From assembly GCA_000806115.1 (NCBI GenBank), contig JWKQ01000002.1, positions 116,497-180,496 on the forward strand: a stretch of 64,000 bases of DNA, given 5' to 3'. This stretch comes from an archaeon GW2011_AR5 (GTDB lineage Archaea > Aenigmatarchaeota > Aenigmatarchaeia > GW2011-AR5). Position 1 is the stretch's first letter. The number at the start of each line of letters is the position of its first letter. The notes beneath the pieces are model-generated. The model made no database searches, was not told where the DNA came from, and saw nothing but the letters and a program-made list of their open reading frames with translations. Both the position numbers and the translations under genes were made by a program. Below are positions 14,794 through 23,831 of this stretch, one piece after another.

Positions 14794-15950
14794 TGTTTCA
14801 TTTCCCTCCCGAAAATATTGACAACAGCCGTTGCGCCGGAGCCGCCGACATTAAGGTTCATGCCATATAAAGGGTTTTTGAGCTGGTTGCAGCTGTCGCC
14901 TCTCAGCTGTCTTACTATGTCTATTGCCTGCCTGACGCCTGTCGCCCCGACCGGATGTCCTCCCGCTTTCAGCCCGCCGGTAGTATTCACGGGTATTTTC
15001 CCGTTTATGTCTATGTTTCCGTCCTCGACGAACCTGCCTCCCTTGCCTTTTTCACAAAAGCCGAGATCCTCGAGCGCAATTATCTCGTTTATCGAAAAGC
15101 AGTCATGAACTTCAATCATGTTCAGGTCATTGATATTTATTTTCGCCTCAGACAGGGCTTCCTTAGCTGCTGTCCTGGTGGCAGCCATCTCTGTGAACGA
15201 TGCCCTGTCGTGAAGCGCAATCGTGTCAGAACCCTGCCCGCTTCCAAGAATCCATACAGGATTTGCGGCTTTTTTTGCAAGATTCTCGCTCATAATCACA
15301 AGGGCAGCGGCGCCGTCTGTTATAGGACTGCAGTCAAGCAGGCGAAGAGGATCGGCAACAATGGACGATTTCAGTACGTCGTCAACACTGATCGGCATCC
15401 GGAACTGGGCGTTTTTATTTGCAACCCCGTTCTTGTGGTTGTTCACTGACACCATGGCTAGCTGCTCTCTCGTGGTTCCGAAGTCATTCATGTGCTTCCT
15501 TGCCATGAGGGCGTACAAGCCCGCAAACGTCAGCCCTATTGCCGCCTCCCACTCCTGGTCGCCGGCGGCGGCAAGGGAAGTTATCGCCTCCGGGCCCTTA
15601 ACGTCCGTCATCTTCTCTGCGCCGATGACTATGGCGCAGTCGTGGCGTCCGGAAGCTACGTCTACGTAGGCGTTTCTGAAAGCAAGCGAGCCCGAAGCAC
15701 ACGCGCCTTCAAAACGCGTCGCAGGCACCCTCATGCCGAGGGAATCCGCAGCCAATGCCCCGAGGTGCTCCTGTCCTGCATAACGTCCGGAAGACATGCA
15801 TCCGATGAAAAGCGACTGCACGTCGCCGCGCTCTATCTTCGCATCCCTGACGGCGGCAAGTCCCGCCTCGATTATCATGTCCCTTATGGACTTGTCCCAG
15901 TGTTCCCCGAATTTGGTCTGTCCAACCCCGACAACAGCGACATTTCTCAT
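14790..15950 (-). CDS. Acetyl-CoA C-acetyltransferase (archaeal thiolase)
   Basis: A 386-residue thiolase-fold enzyme that condenses two acetyl-CoA to acetoacetyl-CoA at the entry of the mevalonate pathway. The nucleophile motif is FEGACASGSLAF (Cys near residue 84), followed by EVHDCFSINEI and the C-terminal GGLKAGGHPVGATG, which supplies the catalytic His. It belongs to the archaeal group that works in a complex with HMG-CoA synthase and DUF35 protein. The gene starts 5 bases after the HMG-CoA synthase stop and its own stop overlaps the next small gene. Confidence 0.93.
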   Translation of the reverse strand: MRNVAVVGVGQTKFGEHWDKSIRDMIIEAGLAAVRDAKIERGDVQSLFIGCMSSGRYAGQEHLGALAADSLGMRVPATRFEGACASGSLAFRNAYVDVASGRHDCAIVIGAEKMTDVKGPEAITSLAAAGDQEWEAAIGLTFAGLYALMARKHMNDFGTTREQLAMVSVNNHKNGVANKNAQFRMPISVDDVLKSSIVADPLRLLDCSPITDGAAALVIMSENLAKKAANPVWILGSGQGSDTIALHDRASFTEMAATRTAAKEALSEAKININDLNMIEVHDCFSINEIIALEDLGFCEKGKGGRFVEDGNIDINGKIPVNTTGGLKAGGHPVGATGVRQAIDIVRQLRGDSCNQLKNPLYGMNLNVGGSGATAVVNIFGREMKQ

Positions 15951-15955
15951 TATAC

Positions 15956-16993
15956 CTACTCCTTCAGTTTTCTCCTTAGCTTGACGTAAGTTCCGTAATC
16001 AACATAATGCTTTTTGTTTACGTACGACATTGTGGAAGGCGCTTTGTTGCGCCGCTCCTCAATCCTGTCGGTGACGGTAAGGGCGAATGCGTCCCCACCG
16101 GCTCCGCTCCCGTATGAGCACATGAGTATCTTCTGCCCGGGTTTTGCTATGTCCAGCAGCGCTGTGAGGGCAAGAGGCGACGCGCCTGAGTACGTGTTTC
16201 CAATTTTCGTGACTATCAGTCCCGGCATCAGCTTTTCCTTGTCTATACCAAGCATCTTTGCAGCTCTAAGCGGAAATTTTCCGTTCGGTGTGTGGAATGC
16301 AACGTAATCGAAATCTTTTGCAGACATTTTTGTCTTTTCAAGAAGCATGTTTACGGCTCCCAGAAGATGTGTAAAGTATGCTGGTTCTCCGGTGAACCGC
16401 GCTCCATGGCTCGGATAATCCCGGCCTTCCCTTCTCCAGAAGTCCGGCGTGTCTGTTGTAAATGAACATGTCGCGTCTATCGTAGCAAGAGGATCGCGCC
16501 CTATGACAAAAGCTGCACCCCCCGCGGAAGCCGTGTATTCAAGCGCATCGCCCGGCCTTCCCTGGGAAGTGTCGGCGCCGATAGCCATCCCGTATTCTAT
16601 GTCGCCTGCGCGGACCAACGCGGAGCAAACCTGCATGGCAGCCGTGCCGGCTTTGCACGCGAATTCAAAATCGGCAACCATTACATTTGGCACGGCGCCG
16701 ATGGCCTCGGCAACCACCGTGCCGCTCGGCTTGACCGCGTAAGGGTGCGATTCGCTTCCTATGTAAAGCGCGCCTATCTTGCTGCCGGGTATGCCGGCGC
16801 GTGCCAACGCATTCCTTGCAGCTTCAACAGAAATCGTTATCGTGTCCTCGTCGCCGTCGGGGACGCTTTTTTCTTCCACAAACAGGCCTTCTTTGATTGC
16901 CTGCGCGTTGCCGTTCCAGACTTTCGCAATCTCCTCGACTTTTATGCGAAACCTTGGCACGTAAGCGCCGTAACCGACTATCCCGACATTCAT
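15956..16993 (-). CDS. Hydroxymethylglutaryl-CoA synthase
   Basis: A 345-residue archaeal HMG-CoA synthase; length matches the family (about 350). The start [17 protein letters not shown] is characteristic. The catalytic cysteine lies in [13 protein letters not shown] (near residue 112), and [10 protein letters not shown] supplies the active-site His. It condenses acetoacetyl-CoA with acetyl-CoA to HMG-CoA for isoprenoid lipid synthesis. It is the first gene of a minus-strand operon with thiolase, two small ORFs and DUF35. HMG-CoA reductase, the next enzyme, is at 18.5 kb. Confidence 0.95.
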   Translation of the reverse strand: MNVGIVGYGAYVPRFRIKVEEIAKVWNGNAQAIKEGLFVEEKSVPDGDEDTITISVEAARNALARAGIPGSKIGALYIGSESHPYAVKPSGTVVAEAIGAVPNVMVADFEFACKAGTAAMQVCSALVRAGDIEYGMAIGADTSQGRPGDALEYTASAGGAAFVIGRDPLATIDATCSFTTDTPDFWRREGRDYPSHGARFTGEPAYFTHLLGAVNMLLEKTKMSAKDFDYVAFHTPNGKFPLRAAKMLGIDKEKLMPGLIVTKIGNTYSGASPLALTALLDIAKPGQKILMCSYGSGAGGDAFALTVTDRIEERRNKAPSTMSYVNKKHYVDYGTYVKLRRKLKE

Positions 16994-17112
16994 AACGCCA
17001 ATTCTAACCGTAATTCATTTAAACCATGTACCATATTTCGAGAAGACGTTATAGTGTATAGGCGGCGCAACCGGACGCCGACGCGCCAAAATTATAATAT
17101 GTTTCTTTGGGC

Positions 17113-17147
17113 TTGAGACCTTTCTTTTCTTAAAAGAAAGGTCTCAA
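17113..17147 (-). terminator. 16-bp perfect hairpin at the stop codon of the SpoIIM-like gene
   Basis: The arm at 17113-17128 (TTGAGACCTTTCTTTT) is perfectly complementary to 17132-17147 with a 3-base loop. On the minus strand the hairpin begins inside the TGA stop of the SpoIIM-like gene and ends in A/T-rich sequence. It very likely marks the 3' end of that transcript. Its position between the SpoIIM-like gene and HMG-CoA synthase separates the two transcription units. Confidence 0.75.
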
Positions 17148-17953
17148 ACGTAAGCTTCCAAGAAAGCGGCAACAATTATCAGCACTTCCGCCAACGCAAG
17201 GAATGCTATCGAATCGATGAATATCTTCTCGAAATGTCCCTTGAACTTCTCGCGGATTATCGCCACGGACAGCATGCCGCCTGCCAATGCGGCTACAAAA
17301 TACGCCGCTATCTCGGGCACGCCGTGCAGAGCTATCGATCCAAGACCCGCCGGCACCCCCAGCAGATAAGCCATTTCCGGCGACACGCCATTGCGTATGA
17401 ACGAGTTTATCGCAAACCCGACATACACGGCAATAACAGAGGCGTTCCATGCGAGTATGAAGATAGCTCCGGCGCCGAACATTGTAGATAGTATGAACAT
17501 TATCAGGAGTACCTGCGTGTTATTGATGAGAAATAGCGAGAAATCTTCCCCTTGGGTGACTTGTCCAGTCTGGCCGGTTATCGTCTTTCCCTGCGACCTG
17601 AACCAGTCTTCCTGCATCTCAAAAGCCGGGCGCGCGTGTGGAAAGAACACGTAGATGAAGCTCAGCGCCACTATCGTGCCAACGAAGAAAAGTCCAAATA
17701 CGTAGAAGAGTTTCTTGTGTCGTACAAGCAAATTTTTGTGCAGCTTGTAGTCCTTGCGTTCCTCGAGTTCGAAATATTTCTGGAAGAACGGCATGAACAT
17801 GATGGTAATGAGGCTGATGGCAAATACAGACGCCTGCGCAGGGAAAATCTGCAGCGCAAACGAAACGCCTATGAACGAGAACATGATGGCGATGAAGAAA
17901 ACATCCCACGGCCCTTTTTCCGCCTTTTTTGGCCTAAGAAGCGACTCAAGCAT
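17144..17953 (-). CDS. SpoIIM/DUF95-family membrane protein
   Basis: A 269-residue protein with about six membrane helices. The DUF95 signature is visible in the second half: NNTQVLLIMFILSTMFGAGAIFILAWNASVIAVYVG and GLGSIALHGVPEIAAYFVAALAGGML. In Bacillus, SpoIIM is part of the engulfment machinery; archaeal members are common, often in DPANN genomes, and of unknown role in membrane remodelling. It is divergent from the gene at 17980, with the starts only 26 bases apart, so they share one very compact promoter region. Confidence 0.82.
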   Translation of the reverse strand: MLESLLRPKKAEKGPWDVFFIAIMFSFIGVSFALQIFPAQASVFAISLITIMFMPFFQKYFELEERKDYKLHKNLLVRHKKLFYVFGLFFVGTIVALSFIYVFFPHARPAFEMQEDWFRSQGKTITGQTGQVTQGEDFSLFLINNTQVLLIMFILSTMFGAGAIFILAWNASVIAVYVGFAINSFIRNGVSPEMAYLLGVPAGLGSIALHGVPEIAAYFVAALAGGMLSVAIIREKFKGHFEKIFIDSIAFLALAEVLIIVAAFLEAYV

Positions 17954-17979
17954 TATTATAATTGGCGTCCTGTATAAAT

Positions 17980-18429
17980 ATGGTTATGGATGCGCTCATT
18001 TTTTTATGGGCTTTTTACTGGCCGCTTCTCTTCCTCAGGCTGAAGGGATTGTTTTCTAAGACGGTTATTACACGGAGAAGTTTGATTGTTTCCCTGATTC
18101 TCGCCGCGGCAGCGTCTTATTCCGGTGAGTATCTTTACCGCTATCACGTCTCGCAGTCCGCGTTCGTTTTGATGACCATTTTCGCGGCGCTGTCGATAGC
18201 AGTTCTGTTTCTGTCGGGGAAGCCCCCGGGAAAACGAACGCAGGTAAAGCTCATTATTCTGGCGGCGTATTTTCACATATTCTGGCAGCTGCTGCCCGGA
18301 CTCTCCCCTTACCCGTTCCTGCTGGACATGCTCGTCACGCTTGCTATAATTGCTTTGGCTAAAACAAAGCCTAAAATCATAAATGGGAGACACGAACCAC
18401 AGACGGCAATCAGCGGCATGTGGAAGTAG
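17980..18429 (+). CDS. Small multi-pass membrane protein, unknown
   Basis: A product of about 149 residues starting at ATG 17980 (a further ATG at 17986; an upstream TTG at 17962 is less likely). Four hydrophobic segments are visible: the N-terminal LIFLWAFYWPLLFL, LIVSLILAAAAS, AFVLMTIFAALSIAVLFL, and KLIILAAYFHIFWQLL with LLDMLVTLAIIAL. The loops are basic, consistent with cytoplasmic exposure between helices. No family is recognised. It shares its upstream region with the divergent SpoIIM-like gene. Confidence 0.6.
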   Translation: MVMDALIFLWAFYWPLLFLRLKGLFSKTVITRRSLIVSLILAAAASYSGEYLYRYHVSQSAFVLMTIFAALSIAVLFLSGKPPGKRTQVKLIILAAYFHIFWQLLPGLSPYPFLLDMLVTLAIIALAKTKPKIINGRHEPQTAISGMWK

Positions 18430-18466
18430 AAGTTTTTAGGCGGGCAAGCCTCCATCACTCTTTAAT

Positions 18467-19729
18467 ATGTTTTATCCAACTGCTAAGAGTATGAGAAGTG
18501 ACTTGTCTGGATTTTACGATCTCAGCCTTGACGCGAGGCTGTCGCTAGTCAAGAAGCTTTGTTCGCTTACCGAAGAGGAAGCTGATACTCTTAGGAAAAC
18601 CGTGTGCTTGCCGCATTCTGACAGAATGATAGAGAACGCCGTCGGCACGATAGAACTGCCTCTCGGGATAGCCACGAATTTCACAGTCAACGGAAGAGAC
18701 GTGCTTGTTCCCATGGCGATAGAGGAGCCGTCCGTTGTTGCAGCTGCAAGTCATGCTGCAAAACTTGCCAGGCCGGAAGGATTCGAGGCTTCAAGCGACG
18801 AGCCTATTATGATAGGACAGATTCAACTGCTGGGTGCGGGACGCGGCGCGGCAAAAACGATACTGGAAAACAGGGATTCTATTATTGAGATAGCGCACGC
18901 GAAGGACTCGGTGTTGGTTAAGCTTGGCGGCGGACTCAAGAACATAGAGGTGCGCGAGATTGAGACGGAAAGGGGGACGATGACTATAGTTCACCTTCTC
19001 GTCAATGTGCAGGACGCCATGGGAGCCAACGCCGTGAACACGATGTGCGAAGAAGTCGCGCCTTTCATAGAGAACCTTGTCGGCGGAAGGTCGCTTCTGA
19101 AAATTATATCAAACCTCGCAGTTTATCGAAAGACCCGCGCCGGAACGGTGTGGAAAAAGGAGGCGCTGGGTGAGGACGTCATCGAGGGAATCCTTGACGC
19201 TTACGCATTCGCAAAAGCGGACCCGTTTCGCTGCGCCACTCACAACAAGGGAATAATGAACGGGATAGACGCGGTTTTGATAGCCACAGGCAATGATTTT
19301 CGCGCCGCTGAAGCGGGCGCGCACGCGTTTGCCGCGATTGACGGGTATAAGCCGCTCACGAAATACCGGAAGAACGAGAACGGAGACCTTGTGGGTGAGA
19401 TAGAACTCCCGCTTGTCGCCGGAATTGTAGGCGGCTCCACGAATTCCAACCCAATAGCAAAGATATCACTGAAGATACTCAACGTCAGGAAGGCCCACGA
19501 ACTTTCGGAGGTAGCTGCTTGTGTAGGGCTCGCGAACAATTTTGCGGCTCTGCGCGCAATGGTCAAAGAAGGGATACAAAAAGGACACATGAAATTGCAC
19601 GCCCACAACATAGCGCTGACAGCCGGCGCCACACACGATGAAGCCATTAAGATTACGGATGTGATGCTATCGGAGGGAAAAATAAGTGTAGCCCGCGCCT
19701 CTGAACTTCTGGAAGTCATGAGGCGCTAA
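18467..19729 (+). CDS. mvaA: Hydroxymethylglutaryl-CoA reductase, class II
   Basis: A 420-residue reductase that makes mevalonate from HMG-CoA. The catalytic Glu is in ENAVGTIELPLG, Lys in CATHNKGIMNGIDAV, Asp in ATGNDFRAAEAGAHAFA, and His in GHMKLHAHNIAL. The motif RAxEAGAHA and total length mark class II (Pseudomonas mevalonii type) rather than the class I enzyme of most Euryarchaeota. Class II forms occur in several archaeal lineages, probably by transfer. An ATG at 18491 is an alternative start. The stop overlaps the convergent gene at 19726 by 4 bases. Confidence 0.95.
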   Translation: MFYPTAKSMRSDLSGFYDLSLDARLSLVKKLCSLTEEEADTLRKTVCLPHSDRMIENAVGTIELPLGIATNFTVNGRDVLVPMAIEEPSVVAAASHAAKLARPEGFEASSDEPIMIGQIQLLGAGRGAAKTILENRDSIIEIAHAKDSVLVKLGGGLKNIEVREIETERGTMTIVHLLVNVQDAMGANAVNTMCEEVAPFIENLVGGRSLLKIISNLAVYRKTRAGTVWKKEALGEDVIEGILDAYAFAKADPFRCATHNKGIMNGIDAVLIATGNDFRAAEAGAHAFAAIDGYKPLTKYRKNENGDLVGEIELPLVAGIVGGSTNSNPIAKISLKILNVRKAHELSEVAACVGLANNFAALRAMVKEGIQKGHMKLHAHNIALTAGATHDEAIKITDVMLSEGKISVARASELLEVMRR

Positions 19730-20142
19730 CTGTTCTGTTCGAACAATTTCTCTATTCTTTCGCCGAAGAAACTGATTTTCTCCTCGGAAATCTTTCTCAG
19801 GAGAGGAAAAATAACTTTCACGTAATAATCAGAGAATATCTGGCTGAAGAAGCCGGTTTCGTCAATGCCGACAGCAAGCGACCCGGTGATATTCGCCCTG
19901 AGCGTCCCGTCCTCCGAAACGAGGTTGAACCTGAAGAGAATTTTGGAGAAGTCGTCTATAAGGTCAACGGTGTCGAACACCACGACAGAACGGTGGTGCG
20001 GGCCGTCTGTTTCGTACTGGTTCTTTCTTTCAATAACTTTTACGTCTTTCGAAAGCTCCTCCATCACCTGCAGCGAGAACAGGTAGGGGTCGCTGTTCGA
20101 CACGGAAAAAGACTGGTTCATGAGGCTTTCTTTTATCTTCAT
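19726..20142 (-). CDS. Conserved-looking small soluble protein, unknown
   Basis: A 138-residue protein with alternating strands and a long C-terminal helix (VKVIFPLLRKISEEKISFFGERIEKLFE). The strand pattern (VKVIERKNQYE, RSVVVFDTVDL, ILFRFNLVSEDGTLRANITGSLAVGI) is compatible with an SRPBCC/START-like or other alpha/beta sandwich, but no signature supports a family. It is convergent with mvaA and divergent from the membrane-bound regulator at 20194, whose start is 52 bases away. Confidence 0.65.
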   Translation of the reverse strand: MKIKESLMNQSFSVSNSDPYLFSLQVMEELSKDVKVIERKNQYETDGPHHRSVVVFDTVDLIDDFSKILFRFNLVSEDGTLRANITGSLAVGIDETGFFSQIFSDYYVKVIFPLLRKISEEKISFFGERIEKLFEQNS

Positions 20143-20193
20143 TGATTAGACTTGGAGTTCCCTGAATAAAAAGATTTAGCCGCTATTAGTTTC

Positions 20194-21015
20194 ATGTGGA
20201 AGCTTCTCATGCTGCTGCTGGTAATACCGCTGTCGGCCGCGGAAATAGCGCAATATGACGTGGAGTTCAGGATAAACGAGGACGAGTCTGTTCATCACCT
20301 GAGCAGGTTCGTATTTGTCTCACCTGTAAGCGGCACTATAAATTATACCCTGCCGTCGGTGCGCGACATTATTGTCACTGACGGCGTTCAGCCGCTGAGG
20401 TTCACGACAGTCGCCACCGGCGAAGGCTACGTCTTGAACATCTTCCCTGACGTGCCGACAAGCCAGATAATTATAGAATACACGGCGTATGACGTAATTT
20501 TTCGCCTGGATTCGATAGAGCACTTCTTCACCGAGCTGAACTTTGACAACTCCGTAAATCTCTCGGCAAGCCTTACGCTGCCTGTAGGCTACACGCTTTA
20601 TGACGATTCTTTCAAGCCGAGCAATGCGGAAATACGCTCCGACGGCAGGCGCATCGTGCTTTATTGGGAGGAAGATAATGTCAGCAACGCGCTTTTCTCG
20701 GTAAAGTACGTCCCGCCAAAGCAGGAGTTTTCCCTCTGGCTTGCAGTTGTTGCGATACTGGCAGGCAGCACGCTTTTCATTTATTTTCACTTTCATGAGC
20801 GAAGAAAGGAGGACATGCTTTTCGGGTTCAGGCACGACGAGAAAATAGCAATCAACTACATACAGGAAAAGAAAATAGCGCTGCAACGCGACCTCGAGGA
20901 GCAGTTCAAGTTCTCTCGCGCGAAGGCGACGCGCATAGTTTCGAAGCTTGTGGAGAAAGGGCTTGTAAGAAAGCAAAGGTACGGGCGCACTAATAAATTG
21001 ACTTGGCTGAAGTAA
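20194..21015 (+). CDS. Membrane-anchored transcription regulator (external sensor, winged helix inside)
   Basis: A 273-residue protein with a visible topology. A signal peptide (residues 1-16, MWKLLMLLLVIPLSAA) and an all-beta external domain (about 20-178) precede one membrane helix (180-200, SLWLAVVAILAGSTLFIYFHF) and a basic stop-transfer HERRK. The cytoplasmic winged helix spans 212-273 (ALQRDLEEQFKFSRAKATRIVSKLVEKGLVRKQRYGRTNKLTWLK). It is a one-component transmembrane regulator of a kind common in archaea. The next genes downstream (zinc microproteins and secreted proteins) are plausible targets. Repeated GTTTC words lie in the gap after it. Confidence 0.85.
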   Translation: MWKLLMLLLVIPLSAAEIAQYDVEFRINEDESVHHLSRFVFVSPVSGTINYTLPSVRDIIVTDGVQPLRFTTVATGEGYVLNIFPDVPTSQIIIEYTAYDVIFRLDSIEHFFTELNFDNSVNLSASLTLPVGYTLYDDSFKPSNAEIRSDGRRIVLYWEEDNVSNALFSVKYVPPKQEFSLWLAVVAILAGSTLFIYFHFHERRKEDMLFGFRHDEKIAINYIQEKKIALQRDLEEQFKFSRAKATRIVSKLVEKGLVRKQRYGRTNKLTWLK

Positions 21016-21149
21016 ATTATTCTGTTTCTCAACCGTTTCACGAACGGTTCACTTCTGTTTCACTACACATCCTAATTCCCGAAACAGACTAATTACTCTT
21101 AGAAAAGGCGTCACATGGTTGATGCTGTATTGTATCGGAGGTTGATAGC
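21016..21149 (+). promoter_or_regulatory. Promoter/operator region before the zinc-microprotein operon
   Basis: The 134-base gap contains ACCGTT (21039-21044) pairing with AACGGT (21050-21055), and several GTTTCnC words (GTTTCTC, GTTTCAC twice, and GAAAC in reverse). A strong GGAGG lies 11 bases before the ATG at 21150. The palindrome and repeated words are candidates for operator sites of the membrane-bound winged-helix regulator encoded just upstream. That link is inferred from position. Confidence 0.4.
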
Positions 21150-21347
21150 ATGTTCGGAACCGTCCAAAAATTATTGAGTAAGGAAGATGCGGCGGCGATA
21201 AAGAAGCGCCGCATCAAAGTCAGAAAAGAAATGTACGTGTGCAACGGCTGCGGACACCTGTATTATTACAGGATAATCAAATGCCCGCTGTGCGAGTCGC
21301 TGGACACGGCCATATTAAGCGGAACGATAGGAGGCGGCCGTTCATGA
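21150..21347 (+). CDS. Zinc-ribbon microprotein
   Basis: A 65-residue protein: a basic N-terminal helix (LSKEDAAAIKKRRIKVRKEM) followed by a zinc ribbon with two knuckles, CNGCGHLYYY and CPLCESLD, spaced 17 residues apart. It is probably a nucleic-acid or protein-binding adaptor. A GGAGG ribosome binding site precedes the ATG. The stop overlaps the start of the next gene (ATGA at 21344), so translation is coupled. It opens an operon of three zinc microproteins plus a large secreted protein. Confidence 0.75.
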   Translation: MFGTVQKLLSKEDAAAIKKRRIKVRKEMYVCNGCGHLYYYRIIKCPLCESLDTAILSGTIGGGRS

Positions 21348-21484
21348 ACTGCGCGGTCTGCGGAAGGTGGACTGAAGTAACGGAGTTTAACGGCGAAGTT
21401 GAAACAGCTCTCTGTTACAGGCACGCAATAAGACCCCGGGCCAGAAAGTTGGAGAAAGTCCTCGGAAGGGCGCCTAAATATTGA
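21344..21484 (+). CDS. CxxC...CxxH microprotein, copy 1 of a tandem pair
   Basis: A 46-residue protein starting at ATG 21344, overlapping the previous stop. It begins MNCAVCGRWTEVTEFNGEVE and continues TALCYRHAIRPRARKL, giving a C3-C6 knuckle and a Cys/His pair (C..H) about 20 residues later, a compact zinc site. The next gene begins MNCIICGRKAEVTRMLSDVE and then AAFCYAHF, so the two are tandem paralogues. Function is unknown; the size suggests a single-site binding module. Confidence 0.68.
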   Translation: MNCAVCGRWTEVTEFNGEVETALCYRHAIRPRARKLEKVLGRAPKY

Positions 21485-21502
21485 AGATAGAGACGTGGTC
21501 AA

Positions 21503-21703
21503 ATGAACTGCATCATTTGCGGCAGGAAAGCAGAAGTAACAAGGATGCTTAGCGATGTGGAAGCTGCATTTTGTTACGCCCATTTCCCTGGAGAAGTAGT
21601 TCGCGGCAACGCGAACACTTACCAGGTTATTATTACAAAAAGAATTTCATCAGATAACTGGTGTGTTGAAGCAATCAAGAAGATTATGGTAATGGAGGTG
21701 TAA
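21503..21703 (+). CDS. CxxC...CxxH microprotein, copy 2 of a tandem pair
   Basis: A 66-residue paralogue of the preceding 46-residue protein. It has the same N-terminal half (MNCIICGRKAEVT... then CYAH) but a different C-terminal extension (YQVIITKRISSDNWCVEAIKKIMVMEV), which looks like a strand and an amphipathic helix. The stop is 3 bases before the ATG of the secreted protein at 21707, so all four genes from 21150 form one operon. No family is recognised. Confidence 0.68.
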   Translation: MNCIICGRKAEVTRMLSDVEAAFCYAHFPGEVVRGNANTYQVIITKRISSDNWCVEAIKKIMVMEV

Positions 21704-21706
21704 GAT

Positions 21707-22975
21707 ATGAAGTGGATAGCAGCAATACTTGCGGCAATTGTATTGTCAATGCCGCTTGGGTTTGCGGACACAAGCATCGGAGCTCAAAACGACGCGCATT
21801 CCGAAGCCAAGGTATCTGCGATGGAGCTTCGCTTCAGGCAGGTTGGCCAGGCATTCGGGGACTTCGCTTTCGGCGTCAAATCTTTTTTGACTTTTGACGA
21901 GAGCGCGAAGATTGAACTCATAAAGGAGAGGAACGCAGAGATGCGTGAAAGGCAGGAAGCGTGGCTAAACATGAAAGAGGAAGCATTTGATGGCGAACTG
22001 ACCTTGGAAGAGAGGCAGGAAATAGAAGCCATGGTTCAGGCGGAGCACGAGGCTATTATAAAAGAGCATCTCCGCTTGACTAGCGAACTGCGGGATGTAC
22101 AGCTAAAAGCAAAAGCTCGCGGGTTGGCTTCAGTTGAAAGCGACGCCGAATCAGCCATAGAATCCGGCAGCGGTCTGTCTTTGGGGCTTGTCAGTCTCGA
22201 CGTGAATGGCGATGTAAATGGGAAAACCAGAACACGCGCCCTCTTCGTAGAGAAGACGACAAATGCAAATGTACATGTCAGCGGCAACGTAGCTCTTGAC
22301 AACGAAACAAGGGCGGCAATCAACCAGCTAGTTGCAAACCTTTCAGCAGACCAGAATGTGAAAATAGAGGTCGAAGCTGAAAAAGAAGCCGGAGCTAACG
22401 CGACGGTTGAGAGCGAGGTGAATGGGCTGACAGAAAACCAGCAGGCTCTTGTAGCAGCTCTCGAGGCGAAGGCGAAAGCCCTTGTAGAAGCCTCAACAAG
22501 AGCGGACGCAAGGCTTGATATAGAAATCAGGCATAAAGCTGCCGCAGAAAACGGGATAGACACCGCAACAGAAGCCCAGGCTGTCGTTGAGAAAAGACTG
22601 CACGTCGACGCGTCCAACGTCACGGTGGAAACACAGGACGGAGTTCAGGTTTTTGTCGTGACTGGAACGCAGACGCAGACTAGCGGCAATTTCCAGATGA
22701 CAAAAAGCTTCGAGGTCGTTGTTGAGTCAGGCACAGGGTTGATCTTGTCGGCTGACATGACGGCGCACTTCGAACAGGTTGCAGAGGCAGACGCTTCGAC
22801 AAGCACAGGCGCAAGCAGCTCAGCTGTCACATCAGCTAGCACATCCGGGTCGACCAGCGCATCAGACAGCTCAGCAAGTGCAGGCGCCTCGGCAAATGCC
22901 GGCATGTCAGCGGGTTCGGGCAGCGCATCGGTTAACTCCGGAGTCGCTGCGGTTGGAGGGGTATCGATAGGCTAG
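21707..22975 (+). CDS. Secreted DUF5667-like coiled-coil protein with Ser/Ala/Gly tail
   Basis: A 422-residue protein with a signal peptide (MKWIAAILAAIVLSMPLGFA, cleavage near 20). Residues about 45-80 (FGDFAFGVKSFLTFDESAKIELIKERNAEM) match the DUF5667 pattern, also present in the next gene. A charged coiled coil (80-140), several beta-helical-looking repeats with VSGNVALDNETRAAINQL-like segments, and a low-complexity tail rich in Ser, Ala and Gly (about 365-420) follow. It is probably an envelope protein. GGAGGTG lies before the start. It is the last gene of the zinc-microprotein operon. Confidence 0.75.
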   Translation: MKWIAAILAAIVLSMPLGFADTSIGAQNDAHSEAKVSAMELRFRQVGQAFGDFAFGVKSFLTFDESAKIELIKERNAEMRERQEAWLNMKEEAFDGELTLEERQEIEAMVQAEHEAIIKEHLRLTSELRDVQLKAKARGLASVESDAESAIESGSGLSLGLVSLDVNGDVNGKTRTRALFVEKTTNANVHVSGNVALDNETRAAINQLVANLSADQNVKIEVEAEKEAGANATVESEVNGLTENQQALVAALEAKAKALVEASTRADARLDIEIRHKAAAENGIDTATEAQAVVEKRLHVDASNVTVETQDGVQVFVVTGTQTQTSGNFQMTKSFEVVVESGTGLILSADMTAHFEQVAEADASTSTGASSSAVTSASTSGSTSASDSSASAGASANAGMSAGSGSASVNSGVAAVGGVSIG

Positions 22976-23024
22976 ATTTTTTCCTTTTTTATTTTTAATT
23001 TTCATACTAAAACAGGTGGATAAC

Positions 23025-23786
23025 ATGAAAAGAATAATTATGTTTGTTGTAGCATTGGTAGCCTTTGCATCTCCGTACGCTTTTGCAGACACTCTTGGGT
23101 CGCAGTCGTTTGGACAAGGCGTTAATTTTCATGACGGCGTCATCACGCAAGCCGAATTGGAACTTGCAGGTTCGTTGCCTGAGCCGGGAATACTGCCTGA
23201 TCACCCGTTATACTTTCTTAAAAGGGCAGGCGAAAGAGTAAGGCTGTTTCTTTCTTTTAGCGACGAAGGCAAGGCATCTCTGCACCTGAATTTTGCCAAG
23301 CTGCGCCTGGCAGAAACAAGGAAGCTGGCTGCCAAAAATAAAACAGTTGACAATGTAGTTGGAGAATTTAACATGGAACTTAACCTCACGCGAAACCTGT
23401 CAAAGGAGCCGAGGCTTATGAAAGAAGTTGGAGACATGGCGGAAAGAAGCGCAATAGTGCTTGCGCAGGTTCTCGAAAATGTGCCGGAGTCGGCAAAGCC
23501 GGCAATCGAGCGCGCACTCAATAATTCTATTGAAAAGGGGATAAAAATCCGTGCAGAGATTGAAAACAAAACAGTGACGGATATACAGCCGGAAATCAGG
23601 AAAGAAGCCGAACACCGGAAGGATGCGCTGCGCAAGCGTGAACGCAGCGAAGCCGGTGATAAGGCTGAGAAGGTAGCACCGGAAGGCTCGGATACAATCA
23701 TAGAGACATCGGTTTCGCCGCCCGCGGCGCAAACTGTGACTCAGAATGCGGGAGCTGTATCTTCCGTTGCGTCGTCTGTAATCTAA
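23025..23786 (+). CDS. Secreted DUF5667-family protein
   Basis: A 253-residue protein with ATG 23025 chosen because AGGTGG sits 5 bases before it. The signal peptide is MKRIIMFVVALVAFASPYAFA. The mature part contains the DUF5667 hallmark PGILPDHPLYFLKRAGERVRLF followed by SFSDEGKASLHLNFAKLRLAE, a long helical hairpin of about 100 residues. The tail is charged and then Ala/Val/Ser-rich. The helical core resembles the N-terminal part of the protein just upstream, so the two are likely partners or duplicates at the cell surface. Function is unknown. Confidence 0.78.
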   Translation: MKRIIMFVVALVAFASPYAFADTLGSQSFGQGVNFHDGVITQAELELAGSLPEPGILPDHPLYFLKRAGERVRLFLSFSDEGKASLHLNFAKLRLAETRKLAAKNKTVDNVVGEFNMELNLTRNLSKEPRLMKEVGDMAERSAIVLAQVLENVPESAKPAIERALNNSIEKGIKIRAEIENKTVTDIQPEIRKEAEHRKDALRKRERSEAGDKAEKVAPEGSDTIIETSVSPPAAQTVTQNAGAVSSVASSVI

Positions 23787-23831
23787 AGCGCCCAACAAGG
23801 AAGTTATAACTATTTCTGTAATACTATATTC